Positions 19,687 through 29,836 of a stretch of DNA of 64,000 nucleotides are shown piece by piece. Each line of letters starts with the position of its first letter. The stretch's first letter is position 1. Both the position numbers and the translations under genes were made by a program. Source of the DNA: an uncultured Pelagibacteraceae bacterium (GTDB lineage Bacteria; Pseudomonadota; Alphaproteobacteria; Pelagibacterales; Pelagibacteraceae); contig CABZRN010000002.1 of the NCBI GenBank assembly GCA_902528175.1, positions 1-64,000 on the forward strand, given 5' to 3'. The notes beneath the pieces were generated by a model. The model was not told the origin of the DNA and ran no database searches. It worked only from the letters and a program-made list of their open reading frames with translations.

Positions 19687-20706
19687 ATGTCTATAGGTTA
19701 TTTTTTTAATCAGTCAACAAAATTTCTTTGGTACTCTGCGCATTATATAATTTCTTTTAAATACTCTACTCCAATAAAGATAGATAAAACTAACCCCCCA
19801 TCATTTTATGGAAAGATGCCTTCAGGCAAAAAAATGTTTTTTGAAATGATGAAACTTTTAAATGAGGAAAGGAAATTAATTAACTCAAAATTCTATAAAA
19901 TACCAAAAACACCATTAAAGGCTTTACTAGGTGCAGCAAAAGGAAGCTTTGATTTTTTTGTAGACTTACCAAAGATAGACAAAAGAAGAGCCTCAGGTAA
20001 ATTTGCTGAGGTAGAAACAAAAAAAAAGGACTTACCAAAATATTATTTAAGAAATTTCCACTATCAAACGGATGGATATTTAAGTGAAAAATCAGCAAGA
20101 CTTTACGAATTTCAGGTAGAAACTCTCTTCACTGGTTGCGCAGCTACTATGAGAAGATTTTCTATGATACCACTAATTAATTATTTAAATTCGAGAAAAA
20201 GTAATATCAAATTACTTGATATAGGAACGGGAACAGGGGAGATCATTGAAAGTTATAAATTAAATCTTAAAGATACAGAGATTACTTGCTCAGATTTATC
20301 AGAGGAATACCTAAATGTTGCAAAACAAAAATTAAAAAAGTTTAAAGATATTAAATATGTGAATTGTAAAGGGGAAGAATTACCATTTGAGGACAATTCT
20401 TTTGATGTTCTTACATCTACTTATATGTTTCATGAAATACCAACTGAAATTAGAAAGCAGGTATTTTCTGAAATCTCAAGGGTATTAAAAAAAGACGGCA
20501 TCTTTGTCTTAACAGACTCTTTACAAATTGATGATAATCCTAAGTTAAATCCTCTCTTAGAATTTTTTCCATATTCTACTCATGAACCTTTTTATCCAAA
20601 ATACATTAGAGAAGATTTAAAAGAAGTAGCTAAAAACTATGGACTTGAAATGTACTATAACAAAAATGCCTATTTAAGTAAGAGTATGGCATTTAGAAAA
20701 TTATAA
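19687..20706 (+). CDS. Class I SAM-dependent methyltransferase
   Basis: 'IKLLDIGTGTGEIIESYKLN', 'LPFEDNSFDVLTSTYMFHEIP'. Confidence 0.85.
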   Translation: MSIGYFFNQSTKFLWYSAHYIISFKYSTPIKIDKTNPPSFYGKMPSGKKMFFEMMKLLNEERKLINSKFYKIPKTPLKALLGAAKGSFDFFVDLPKIDKRRASGKFAEVETKKKDLPKYYLRNFHYQTDGYLSEKSARLYEFQVETLFTGCAATMRRFSMIPLINYLNSRKSNIKLLDIGTGTGEIIESYKLNLKDTEITCSDLSEEYLNVAKQKLKKFKDIKYVNCKGEELPFEDNSFDVLTSTYMFHEIPTEIRKQVFSEISRVLKKDGIFVLTDSLQIDDNPKLNPLLEFFPYSTHEPFYPKYIREDLKEVAKNYGLEMYYNKNAYLSKSMAFRKL

Positions 20707-20708
20707 AA

Positions 20709-21338
20709 TTATTTCATTACCTCATATAATCCAAGCCAGGCATTCACTTCTTTACTAGCAAGATATTGAGATTTAAAAAACTCTAATTTTTTACATTTAT
20801 TAGTATCACACAACTCCTCTAATTTTTTATCAAAACCATATTCTTCATGAATACCTTCATTAATTGTAAAACATATTAGACCTTTGTTTTTAGTAATTCT
20901 TACAAATTCATCTAAAGCAGGTGGTTTAACATGTGCATAAGTAAATGTGCCAACACACATCACTGCATCAAATTTATTATCTTCATGATTTATTTTTTTA
21001 TTAAGATCAGCTTTCTCTAATAAATGATAAAGACCATTTGGAACTAAATCTAAAAGATTTTGAGAAAGATCTGCGCCATAAAAGTTTTTAAAACCGTATT
21101 TTTTTAATTCAACCCCGACTAATCCTGTGCCACAACCAGCATCATAAATTTTAATTTCTTTATCATTTATATATTTATTAAAAACCTCAGATGTTTCTTT
21201 TGGACCTGTATAATTCCAGTCCGACATATCTTTGTCGTACTTATTTTCTTTACCCCAGTCATCATAGAACTTCATAACATCCTCTGTTTTCTTTAGGGTA
21301 TGTAATGGAACTTTATTTCCTATATCTTTTTGAGCCAT
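20709..21338 (-). CDS. Class I SAM-dependent methyltransferase
   Basis: 'IYDAGCGTGLVGVELKKYG', 'FDAVMCVGTFTYAHV'. Confidence 0.85.
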   Translation of the reverse strand: MAQKDIGNKVPLHTLKKTEDVMKFYDDWGKENKYDKDMSDWNYTGPKETSEVFNKYINDKEIKIYDAGCGTGLVGVELKKYGFKNFYGADLSQNLLDLVPNGLYHLLEKADLNKKINHEDNKFDAVMCVGTFTYAHVKPPALDEFVRITKNKGLICFTINEGIHEEYGFDKKLEELCDTNKCKKLEFFKSQYLASKEVNAWLGLYEVMK

Positions 21339-21354
21339 TGAAATAATAATTTAA

Positions 21355-22455
21355 TTAAATAAATTTTCTAAGTAAATGTCTAAGTTTACCTTCCGAGGAG
21401 TCATAATCAATATAACAACCTTGCAAAAATCTATTTCCTTCATTTGGATTAAACTCTGTTCTACCGTGTAGGAGCCTATAATTATCCATCATTAATAAGT
21501 CACCTGGCATTAATTTAAATTTAATTAAAAACTTATCTGAATTATATATTTCTGATATTTTATTTCTTGCTTGATAGTATAAATCTAGTCTCTCTTTATC
21601 TATAGCAGGCACGAAATCTAATCTTGTACTAAATCTTACTTGTTTAATTTTTTTATCTTCGTCTAATTCAATAAGTTGTCCTACATTTTCTAATACAACA
21701 TCTTTATCAACAAATCTAAATTTTACTTTTACTTCCGTAAGAATTTTGAAAAAATTAGGATGATTTTTCTTAAAACTCTCTGCAACTGAAAACCCGTCTA
21801 CTAAAGTTGAATATCCTCCACTTACCTCATTTTCAATACAATGTAATAATTGAATGTTAGGAATAGGTTTCCTATATGGGTTATCTGTGTGAGGGGATAA
21901 AGGTAAAGGTGTATACGCTAAGTCATTTGGATTAGGTTTTGATTTCACATTAAAATATTCCCCAAAATTGGTTCTTCTAATACTTCCTATTGAATTTGCA
22001 AATTTAACAATGAAATTATCTTTTGTTGGAACTTTAGAAATTACTACAAAACCGTTTTTGTAAAATGATTTTAAAAGCTCTAACATTTCATCACTCTCAA
22101 AAAAATTTTCTTTAAATTTAAAATTTTTTATATCTTTAAGGTTAGAATCCCATAAAACTGGTTTTATTAGATCTTTTAAAAACGAATCTGAATTAAATTC
22201 TTTCTCTATTTTATCAATTTCAATCATTGATTTCACGCCATCGCTAAATTCAATATCCAAGAGCTTATCTATAATATTTACTTTGTTAATTTTAATATCT
22301 TTTAAAAATGATGGATCAAAAAGACGTTGTTCGGAATTTTTATCTAAGTGTTCTTTCTCACTTACTCTTTCTCTAAGCCAAATAGGGTGTAACTCCCATT
22401 TATTTGAGCCTTCAAAAACAAATACTTTGTTATTTTGTTCTAATTCAATTTTCAT
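21355..22455 (-). CDS. Gamma-butyrobetaine dioxygenase-like / TauD-TfdA Fe(II)/2OG oxygenase
   Basis: N-terminal 'LHPIWLRERVSEKEHLD', catalytic 'LSPHTDNPYRKPIPNIQLLHCI' (HxD) and 'LLHGRTEF' distal His. Confidence 0.86.
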   Translation of the reverse strand: MKIELEQNNKVFVFEGSNKWELHPIWLRERVSEKEHLDKNSEQRLFDPSFLKDIKINKVNIIDKLLDIEFSDGVKSMIEIDKIEKEFNSDSFLKDLIKPVLWDSNLKDIKNFKFKENFFESDEMLELLKSFYKNGFVVISKVPTKDNFIVKFANSIGSIRRTNFGEYFNVKSKPNPNDLAYTPLPLSPHTDNPYRKPIPNIQLLHCIENEVSGGYSTLVDGFSVAESFKKNHPNFFKILTEVKVKFRFVDKDVVLENVGQLIELDEDKKIKQVRFSTRLDFVPAIDKERLDLYYQARNKISEIYNSDKFLIKFKLMPGDLLMMDNYRLLHGRTEFNPNEGNRFLQGCYIDYDSSEGKLRHLLRKFI

Positions 22456-22540
22456 ACCAATATTCTTAGATATCTCAAAAAATTTACTTTTATCAAGTAA
22501 AATTAAATAGTAATAAGCTCATCTATAAGAGCCAAAATAA

Positions 22541-23326
22541 ATGAAAAACAAAGATATTTATAATTTTCTAATTTCTTTAGCTAGAGATTTAAACAAGTTT
22601 TACAAATTAAAATTAAATAAAGAATTTAAAGCTAAGAATAAAGGTAGCGATTCTAATTATGACCCTGTTACTATTGCAGATAAAAAATTTGAAAAATTTA
22701 TTAGAACTAAAATAAATAAAAAATTTCCTCAACATTCTATTATTGGTGAAGAATTTGGATTAAAAAAGAAAAAAAGTGATTATTCTTGGGTTATAGATCC
22801 AATTGATGGAACTAGATCATTTGTAATTGGATATCCATCATGGAGTAATTTAATTGCATTTTGTTATAAGGATAAACCAATTATGGGATTAGCAAACTTT
22901 CCTATCTTAAATAAATTTTATATCAATCAGGATAGTAAAAAAGCCTTTCTTTTTAATGGAAAGAAAAAAATAAAATTAAGAACTTCAAATTGTAAAAAAT
23001 TTATAAATGCAAAAATATCAGGGGATTTTCACGGCCAGTATAGTTTAGATAAACTTAAAAAAGTTAAAAAACTATTACCACGAATGCAGTTTCCTTGTAT
23101 GGATGCTTTAAGTTACTCACATTTTTGTGAAGGTAAAATTGATACAGTGTTTCAAAGCGGAAATAAAATTTGGGATATTTATCCTTTAATTCCAATTATA
23201 AAAGCTTCAGGTGGAACTGTAACTAATTGGGATAATAAAGAAAATTTTAAAAGTGGCAATGTTTTAATATCTTCGAGTAAGCTAATTCACAAACAAATGC
23301 TTAAGATGTTAAAACCACTCAATTAA
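22541..23326 (+). CDS. Inositol monophosphatase family / histidinol-phosphatase-like
   Basis: 'HSIIGEEFG', 'WVIDPIDGTRSFVIGYPSWSNLI', 'IWDIYPLIPIIKASGG'. Confidence 0.9.
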   Translation: MKNKDIYNFLISLARDLNKFYKLKLNKEFKAKNKGSDSNYDPVTIADKKFEKFIRTKINKKFPQHSIIGEEFGLKKKKSDYSWVIDPIDGTRSFVIGYPSWSNLIAFCYKDKPIMGLANFPILNKFYINQDSKKAFLFNGKKKIKLRTSNCKKFINAKISGDFHGQYSLDKLKKVKKLLPRMQFPCMDALSYSHFCEGKIDTVFQSGNKIWDIYPLIPIIKASGGTVTNWDNKENFKSGNVLISSSKLIHKQMLKMLKPLN

Positions 23327-24201
23327 TTATTTTTAATAAAATCTTTTATGTAATCTCTTAACTTGATTTTACCAAAGTGTTTGTAGACTTTGTTAGAAAG
23401 ATTCATATTAGTAAGAGCAGATGCATATCTTTCCCCAGCTCTTTTTGGCAAATATTTGATTTTCCTTTTAAACATCTTTGCAACTTTGATGATTGAAAAA
23501 CTTTCTTTGTGAGAAATACTATAGTGTCTACAAAGATTTTTTTTCCAAGCCATAAAGCAAATTTTAACTGTATCATTAATGTGAGTGAACCTTCTTGATT
23601 GAGTTCCAGGTCTTACAACAGGAAGTGGCTTCTTTCTTTTGTAAAAATCTTCAAATATTCCAATAACGGTTGCCATACTTCCTTTGCCAATTTGATTTGG
23701 CCCATAAACATTGTAAAAATAAATTATTTCATATTTAAAATTAAACCATTTCTTCATATTTTCTAAGAGTTCTAAATTTTTTGCTTTTGTAAAAGCATAA
23801 GGTGATAAATCTTTATCTTTACCTCTGTTTCCAAGAGATGCAGATGTAGCGCTATAAATTAATTTTATTTTATTTTTTAAACAAAAGTTTATTACAGCAT
23901 TAGTACCTATAGAGTTTGACTCTATACATTTATCCATCTGTAAAAAACTTTGATAAATTCTTGCAAATTCTCCAAAATGAAAAATAGAGTGAATTTTTTT
24001 TGGGTTTATTACTGAACTGATATTTTTTGTATGTGCTTTTATATATCTTACTCTTGAACTTTGAATATGATTTTTCTTTGAGCTGGAGCTATAATTATCA
24101 ATTGAAATTATATTCAATTTTGTTTTTTCTAAAAAATATTTAATAAGATTTGTTCCGACAAATCCTGCTCCACCAGTGATTACTATCTTTTTAGTGCTCA
24201 T
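23323..24201 (-). CDS. NAD-dependent epimerase/dehydratase
   Basis: 'ITGGAGFVGTNLIKYF', 'YFYNVYGPNQIGKG'. Confidence 0.85.
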   Translation of the reverse strand: MSTKKIVITGGAGFVGTNLIKYFLEKTKLNIISIDNYSSSSKKNHIQSSRVRYIKAHTKNISSVINPKKIHSIFHFGEFARIYQSFLQMDKCIESNSIGTNAVINFCLKNKIKLIYSATSASLGNRGKDKDLSPYAFTKAKNLELLENMKKWFNFKYEIIYFYNVYGPNQIGKGSMATVIGIFEDFYKRKKPLPVVRPGTQSRRFTHINDTVKICFMAWKKNLCRHYSISHKESFSIIKVAKMFKRKIKYLPKRAGERYASALTNMNLSNKVYKHFGKIKLRDYIKDFIKNN

Positions 24202-24276
24202 TAAACAGTTATCTATTAATTTAAATATTTATTTATGTAAATAACTAAATTAAAATAGGAATTAAATAGGAGGAAT

Positions 24277-24669
24277 ATGGAAATTTTTAAACCAATTAGT
24301 GAAAAAAAAACTAAAGGCAAAGTCAAAAAAATTTTTAGTGAAATTAAGAAAACAAGAAAAATAACAAAAATACCAAATTTTTGGAGATCAATTGCACATA
24401 ATCCTGCATTGCTTGAAAGAACTTGGAATAGTCTTAAAGCAATTATGAAAGATGGAGCCTTAGACGTCGTAACTAAAGAATTAATTTATGTAGCTGTTTC
24501 AATTACTAATAGCTGTGGATATTGTACAAGATCACATACATTTGCTGCTAGAAAGAAAGGTGCAACTGATCAAATGATAAAGGAAATGATCGACGTTGTT
24601 GGTATAGCTAATCAAAATAATAAATTGGTTGAAGCTTATCAAGTAGAAGTAGATAAAATTTATAAATAA
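24277..24669 (+). CDS. AhpD-like carboxymuconolactone decarboxylase family protein
   Basis: 'SCGYCTRSHTFAARKKG' CxxC...H motif. Confidence 0.87.
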   Translation: MEIFKPISEKKTKGKVKKIFSEIKKTRKITKIPNFWRSIAHNPALLERTWNSLKAIMKDGALDVVTKELIYVAVSITNSCGYCTRSHTFAARKKGATDQMIKEMIDVVGIANQNNKLVEAYQVEVDKIYK

Positions 24670-24670
24670 C

Positions 24671-25006
24671 ATGAGCAATTTAATTGGATATGTATATTTA
24701 CTTTTAGCAGTTGTTCTTGGAATAACTTCTAACGGATTTCTTAAAACCACAAATGGTTTTACTAACATTGGTCCAACAATTATGTGTATGGTTACCATAC
24801 TCCTATGTATATTTTTTCTGGCAAAAGCCATGATGATAATCCCAGTTGGCTTTACATATGCAACTTACGGAGGCTTAACAATAACAGCGGTAACTATTTT
24901 TGGTATATTTAAGTATAACCAAATACCAAACATATACGGTATTATTGGAATTATAATGATCATCATAGGCGTGATCCTCGTAAATTTTTTAGGAAAGACA
25001 AATTAA
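24671..25006 (+). CDS. SMR-family small multidrug-resistance-like transporter
   Basis: Four TM segments, ~110 aa, 'LLLAVVLGITSNGFLK', 'IPVGFTYATYGGLTI'. Confidence 0.85.
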   Translation: MSNLIGYVYLLLAVVLGITSNGFLKTTNGFTNIGPTIMCMVTILLCIFFLAKAMMIIPVGFTYATYGGLTITAVTIFGIFKYNQIPNIYGIIGIIMIIIGVILVNFLGKTN

Positions 25007-25079
25007 ATTTTATCGAGGTAGGACAATTCTACATAGCGGTAATTATTGAATTTAAATAGATAAAGTTTAAAAGTATTGG

Positions 25080-25904
25080 GTGAGTCAATTTAATCTATCA
25101 GATAAAACGTATTTTAAGTACACTGAGTCAGGCCAAGGTCCAAACTTGTTACTTTTGCACACAATTAGAAATAGGATAGAGTATTATGAAAGAATACTTC
25201 CTTTGTTAATCAAGAAATTTAAAGTTTTTTGTATTGAACTACCAGGTCATGGAGACTCACCAATTAATAAAAAAACAAATTATAATATTGAATTTATTAC
25301 TAATTCAATAGTAGAGTTTATAGATCAAAAACAATTAGACCACATAACTATAGCAGGAGAATCAATTGGTGCTGTGTTAGCAGCCACTGTAGCAATTAAA
25401 GCTCCCTCAAAAGTAGAAAAAATTTATTGTTTCAATCCATATGATTACGACACTAAATTCGGTGAAGGGGTAAGTAGAGGTAACTTTATTTCTAAATTTT
25501 TGTTTTTGCATATGCGTCTGCCATTTGGAATAGGATATTTTTTCAGTAAACTTGAGTGTTTTCCAATTTTATGGGTTATTTTTAAAGGAGGCGTTTTTAA
25601 AAAAAAATCGATTACTAAAAGCTATATATCTTCATTAGCTAGATCTATTAAGAAAAAACATTTTACTTATCACGAAAGAAATATTTTTTTTAATTTTATT
25701 TTATCATCGAAAAAAAAAGAGATTTATAACAATCTAAAAACAGATGTTAATCTTATTTATGGAGAGCATGATTGGTCTCAAAACTCAGAAAGAGAAGAAA
25801 CCATGAAATTATTAGGATTAAATACTTTTGAAGTTATGAAAGATACTGGTCATTTTTCTTTTTTAGAGTCCCCTATGAAAGTTGCTGAATTAATAAAAGC
25901 ATGA
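25080..25904 (+). CDS. Alpha/beta hydrolase (GTG start)
   Basis: 'LLLHTIRNRIEYYERILPLL', 'ELPGHGDSP', 'IAGESIGAVLAATVA'. Confidence 0.85.
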   Translation: MSQFNLSDKTYFKYTESGQGPNLLLLHTIRNRIEYYERILPLLIKKFKVFCIELPGHGDSPINKKTNYNIEFITNSIVEFIDQKQLDHITIAGESIGAVLAATVAIKAPSKVEKIYCFNPYDYDTKFGEGVSRGNFISKFLFLHMRLPFGIGYFFSKLECFPILWVIFKGGVFKKKSITKSYISSLARSIKKKHFTYHERNIFFNFILSSKKKEIYNNLKTDVNLIYGEHDWSQNSEREETMKLLGLNTFEVMKDTGHFSFLESPMKVAELIKA

Positions 25905-26029
25905 ATATTCGGTATCTATTATTCTCTGGGTAACTTTGATAACTTCATTAGGTATAATTAATTAACATTAGGACAATACAGCTCAGTTAAAAATATTGAA
26001 TAATTTGTTATTTCTTTTATAAGAAAGCT

Positions 26030-26173
26030 ATGAGCATATGTACACTATCACTAATTTCATTAGCGTTAATTCCTATAGCTTTATTTGTGTTTAAAAAACC
26101 TTCTAAGCAAGAAATAAAAAAATTTGAGAGTAAAAACCAAGACCGTTTAAACTGGTCTAGAATGGGCTTTTAA
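26030..26173 (+). CDS. 47-aa small protein with N-terminal TM (not in ORF track)
   Basis: MSICTLSLISLALIPIALFVFKKPSKQEIKKFESKNQDRLNWSRMGF; 16 nt upstream of photolyase. Confidence 0.5.
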   Translation: MSICTLSLISLALIPIALFVFKKPSKQEIKKFESKNQDRLNWSRMGF

Positions 26174-26189
26174 ATTTAAAGAATTTCGG

Positions 26190-27647
26190 GTGAATAAAAT
26201 CGTTTGGTTTAGATACGACCTGAGGCTAGAGGATAATCAAGCTTTTATAGAGGCAACAAAAAATGGTAATGTCTTACCAATTTTCATTTTTGACAAAAAT
26301 TATTACAAAATAGACACGTCTAGTTCTTTTCATTTAAAATTTTGCGAAGATTCACTTAAAGATTTAAACCAAAGTTTAAAAAATTTATATAATTCAAAAT
26401 TAAATATTTATTATGGGGATACGACTGAGATTTTAAAAAATATTTCAAAAAAATTTAATATAAGTGAAATTTATTCACATCATGTATTTAAAAATAATTA
26501 TCTTAGCAAAATTGACGAAAAAACTTCTAAATTTTTTAAAGAGTGCAATATTCAGTGGTATTTATTTAATCAATTCGGGATACAACTAGGTAAAAGAGAT
26601 AGATATCGTTGGTCATATAACTGGAATAAATTTATTAACCAGCCAGTTTTAGAAAAAAGAGTAAATTGCAATTTCATTATAGATCCTGATCATAATAAAA
26701 ATTGCTCAATATCTACAAATTTTATAGATGATAAATTAATTCAAGAAGGAGGAAGGAAAAATGCAGTAAAATTGCTAAATTCCTTTTTAGATAATAGATC
26801 CGATAATTATCAAAAAGAAATGTCTTCACCAATTACCGGTGAAAAATCTTGTTCAAGACTTAGTCCATACATAACTTATGGTAATATTTCATTAAGAGAA
26901 ATATATAGGGCTACAAAACAAAAATTGAATGAAGATATTTCTATTGCAAAAAAAAAATCTTTAATAGCTTTCAAAAGTAGACTTGCATGGCACTGTCATT
27001 TTATTCAGAAGTTATATGATGAACCAGAAATAGAATTTAAAAATTTAAATAGTGCTTTTGATGGTTTGAGAGAAGATGATTTTAATCCTTATTATTATGA
27101 GGCTTGGAAAAATGGAAACACAGGTTATCCTTTTATCGATGCGTGTATGAGATATTTAAAAGTCAATGGTTGGATAAACTTTAGAATGCGTGCAATGCTT
27201 GTCTCATTTGCTTCATATCAATTATGGCTAGATTGGAAAAAAACATCAAAACATATGGCCAAATTATTTACAGATTATGAGCCAGGGATACATTATTCAC
27301 AGTTTCAAATGCAGTCAGGAACTACCGGTATCAATTCTATTCGGATTTATAATCCAATAAAACAGTCCATAGATCAGGATCCAGACGGGAATTTTATTAG
27401 AAAATGGGTTCCAGAATTAAAAAATGTTCAAGGTAAACTTATACATGAGCCATGGAAAATGACTTACATCGATCAGAAAAGTATTAGTATTGAGTTAGGT
27501 AAAAACTATCCTTTTCCAATTATTGAAAATAATAAAGTTACTAAGATAGCAAAAGATAAAATATGGAAAGTTAAAAAATCTAAAGAGGCTAAACTTTTAT
27601 CTAGCCAGATTTTGATTAAACATGCTAGTTTATCTTCAAGAAGATAA
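26190..27647 (+). CDS. phrB: Deoxyribodipyrimidine photolyase (cryptochrome/photolyase family; GTG start)
   Basis: 'IVWFRYDLRLEDNQAF', 'TGYPFIDACMRYLKVNGWINFRMRAMLVSFASYQLWLDW', 'DYEPGIHYSQFQMQSGTTGINSIRIYNP'. Confidence 0.95.
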   Translation: MNKIVWFRYDLRLEDNQAFIEATKNGNVLPIFIFDKNYYKIDTSSSFHLKFCEDSLKDLNQSLKNLYNSKLNIYYGDTTEILKNISKKFNISEIYSHHVFKNNYLSKIDEKTSKFFKECNIQWYLFNQFGIQLGKRDRYRWSYNWNKFINQPVLEKRVNCNFIIDPDHNKNCSISTNFIDDKLIQEGGRKNAVKLLNSFLDNRSDNYQKEMSSPITGEKSCSRLSPYITYGNISLREIYRATKQKLNEDISIAKKKSLIAFKSRLAWHCHFIQKLYDEPEIEFKNLNSAFDGLREDDFNPYYYEAWKNGNTGYPFIDACMRYLKVNGWINFRMRAMLVSFASYQLWLDWKKTSKHMAKLFTDYEPGIHYSQFQMQSGTTGINSIRIYNPIKQSIDQDPDGNFIRKWVPELKNVQGKLIHEPWKMTYIDQKSISIELGKNYPFPIIENNKVTKIAKDKIWKVKKSKEAKLLSSQILIKHASLSSRR

Positions 27648-27650
27648 TTT

Positions 27651-28274
27651 ATGTGTGGTAGATACGTCATAACAAAACCAGTTGAAAAAACTGTGAAAAT
27701 TGTAAAATCATCGACAACAGTTAAAGATAATGAAAACTTTAACGCACACCCAAGTCAATCATTACCAATTATAAAATCATATTCAAATGGTAAGACTTTA
27801 GAATTAGTGAAGTGGGGAATAGTACCATCGTGGGCAAAACAAAAGGATTTTAGACCTTTAATAAATGCAAGAGTAGAAACAATTGATGAAAAAGTTTCTT
27901 TTAAAAAACTTATAAAAACAACAAGATGTGTTGCCGTAATGGATGGATTTTATGAGTGGAAACGATCTAAGGAAAACAAAACTCCGTTTTATTTTACAAG
28001 AGAAGACAAAAAACCTTTATATGTTGCAGGAATTTTTGAAAACAATGAATTTTGTTTAATTACTGAAGAAGCTAGTCAAAATGTTATGGATATACATCAT
28101 AGACAACCAGTTATTTTAGATAATAATGAAATAGACAATTATTTAGATCTTAAAAAGGATGGCAAAAAATACTTAAGCCAGATTAAGAAAATCCCTTTAA
28201 ATTTTTATGAGATATCTAAAGAAGTTAATAAACCTACAAACAATTATCCATCATTGATTAGTAAGTTAAATTAA
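27651..28274 (+). CDS. SOS-response-associated peptidase (SRAP/HMCES, YedK-like)
   Basis: N-terminal 'MCGRYVIT', 'WGIVPSWAK', 'INARVETIDEK', 'GFYEWKR'. Confidence 0.95.
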   Translation: MCGRYVITKPVEKTVKIVKSSTTVKDNENFNAHPSQSLPIIKSYSNGKTLELVKWGIVPSWAKQKDFRPLINARVETIDEKVSFKKLIKTTRCVAVMDGFYEWKRSKENKTPFYFTREDKKPLYVAGIFENNEFCLITEEASQNVMDIHHRQPVILDNNEIDNYLDLKKDGKKYLSQIKKIPLNFYEISKEVNKPTNNYPSLISKLN

Positions 28275-28276
28275 TA

Positions 28277-28804
28277 ATGGATTTAACTAAATATAAAAAC
28301 AAAAGTAGAATTCTATTAATTAAGTCTCCAAATTATAAATTAAAAGATTACTTTAATATTAAATATGTTTATCAAAAGCATATAAAAAAATTTCACAAAA
28401 GACATGTCAAATTAATTACAAAAATAGATAAAAAAGGTTTTAAAATAAATTTTATTGATTTTGATGGCAAAACAAAAAAAGTTTTGAATAAAGTTAATAC
28501 CAATACTTTATTTAAATTTATTGATACTTTAAAAATTAGTAAAACTATAAAACCAATAAATTTATCTCTATTTTCAGATTATAATCCTAAAACTACAACC
28601 CATGGATTAGGATTTAAAAATAAAGAAAAAGCTTTGTATACTGTTGATACGATCAAAAAAAGACCTATAAAATATCAAGTTAATGTAATTGCAACTATGC
28701 TAGGACGTGCAAAAAAACACCCACATAAAACAAAAGAAATGAATGATGCAATAAAAGTTTTTAGTAAATGGATGTCTAATTATAAAGAAAGTTCTAAGAA
28801 GTAA
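28277..28804 (+). CDS. Conserved hypothetical basic protein
   Basis: 'THGLGFKNKEKALYTVDTIKKRPIKYQVNVIATMLGRAKKHPHKT' C-terminal module; no family confidently recognised. Confidence 0.6.
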   Translation: MDLTKYKNKSRILLIKSPNYKLKDYFNIKYVYQKHIKKFHKRHVKLITKIDKKGFKINFIDFDGKTKKVLNKVNTNTLFKFIDTLKISKTIKPINLSLFSDYNPKTTTHGLGFKNKEKALYTVDTIKKRPIKYQVNVIATMLGRAKKHPHKTKEMNDAIKVFSKWMSNYKESSKK

Positions 28805-29015
28805 TTTTATCTACAAATCTTTTAACAACCGGGGCAAGGCTTAATACAGTAATAATTGCAATAGGTAAGCTTACAGACCAAGCTTTCAAAAAACGTTTTA
28901 TATATAATTCGTCTAATCCAGTGTTAATATAAGTAATTAACAAAGTCATAATAAGACTTGTAAAAAATCCTACAATTAATGTAAAAAGCAATTGAGAGTA
29001 TTTTTTTGGTAACAT
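28794..29015 (-). CDS. DUF2798-like small membrane protein
   Basis: ~73 aa, two TM segments, 'LLFTLIVGFFTSLIMTLLITYINTGL...FLKAWSVSLPIA'. Confidence 0.75.
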   Translation of the reverse strand: MLPKKYSQLLFTLIVGFFTSLIMTLLITYINTGLDELYIKRFLKAWSVSLPIAIITVLSLAPVVKRFVDKITS

Positions 29016-29082
29016 CTAATTAGGTAATTTGTTGCTCAAGTTTCTTGTTAAATTATCTTAACATCTTTAAATTTAAAATGAT

Positions 29083-29466
29083 TTATTTTTTCATAGCATT
29101 AAACATGCTTAGAGTATCATCAAAAGTCATCATAGTGATCATTTTTCCACTATCACTTACTTCAAAGTAATGACCAAACATAGTTACCATACCATCCGCT
29201 GATCCTTTTACTCTTACAAAAACTTTATTTCCTTCACTTATCATATCTATAGGTTCAACTTTAAAGTTGGACCATTTTTCTGGAATTTTAGAAAATGCTC
29301 CCATCATTGCTTGTGGGCCTTTGTGAACCCCCGACAAAGGATGGATACCTTCTTTTCCAGGGAAAGTCCAAGTAGTATTTTCATCTACTAACTCTTTAAA
29401 AAAAGTTTCCATGTCATGCTTATTAAAAAGGTCATAACCTAATTTTACTCTTTCTTTTGGATTCAT
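29083..29466 (-). CDS. NTF2-like/SnoaL-like protein
   Basis: 'YDLFNKHDMETFFKELVDENTTWTFPG', 'VFVRVKGSADGM', 'FEVSDSGKMITMMTFDDT'. Confidence 0.8.
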   Translation of the reverse strand: MNPKERVKLGYDLFNKHDMETFFKELVDENTTWTFPGKEGIHPLSGVHKGPQAMMGAFSKIPEKWSNFKVEPIDMISEGNKVFVRVKGSADGMVTMFGHYFEVSDSGKMITMMTFDDTLSMFNAMKK

Positions 29467-29484
29467 TTGTTTCTCCTTTCAAAA

Positions 29485-29808
29485 TTATTTTCCAGGTTTA
29501 ATTACACTGTTAGCTGCATTTGCTGCATTACTAAAAGCTTTATTATAGTCAATTACCTCATGAACCATTAAATCATCCATAAGGCCGGAATTTTTAAAAG
29601 CTATTTTTAATGCAACAGCTTGTTCGTATTCCCCTTCAACGCAAGAAATTACGTCAAATCTACCTCTAACCCATTCGTAAGAAATAAGCTTTAAACCAGC
29701 TGCCTCTGTTACCTTTTTTGTAGAAGCAAATCTGTCAGCAGTTGGTTCATTCTGCATTCTCTTCATTAGTTCTCCACTGATCTTGCCTATTAAATAAAAT
29801 TTTGCCAT
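29485..29808 (-). CDS. GYD-domain protein
   Basis: Same fold and length as 16938-17261: 'MAKFYLIGKISGEL...KKVTEAAGLKLISYEWVRGRFDVISCVEG'. Confidence 0.8.
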   Translation of the reverse strand: MAKFYLIGKISGELMKRMQNEPTADRFASTKKVTEAAGLKLISYEWVRGRFDVISCVEGEYEQAVALKIAFKNSGLMDDLMVHEVIDYNKAFSNAANAANSVIKPGK

Positions 29809-29836
29809 TTTTTTCTCCTTTTGTTTATTAGTTTAA

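Noticed and set aside
25019-25977. TAGGACAAT occurring at 25019 and 25969 on either side of the alpha/beta hydrolase gene
   Set aside because: Only the 9-mer is clearly shared; flanking similarity is weak and explainable by AT-rich composition.
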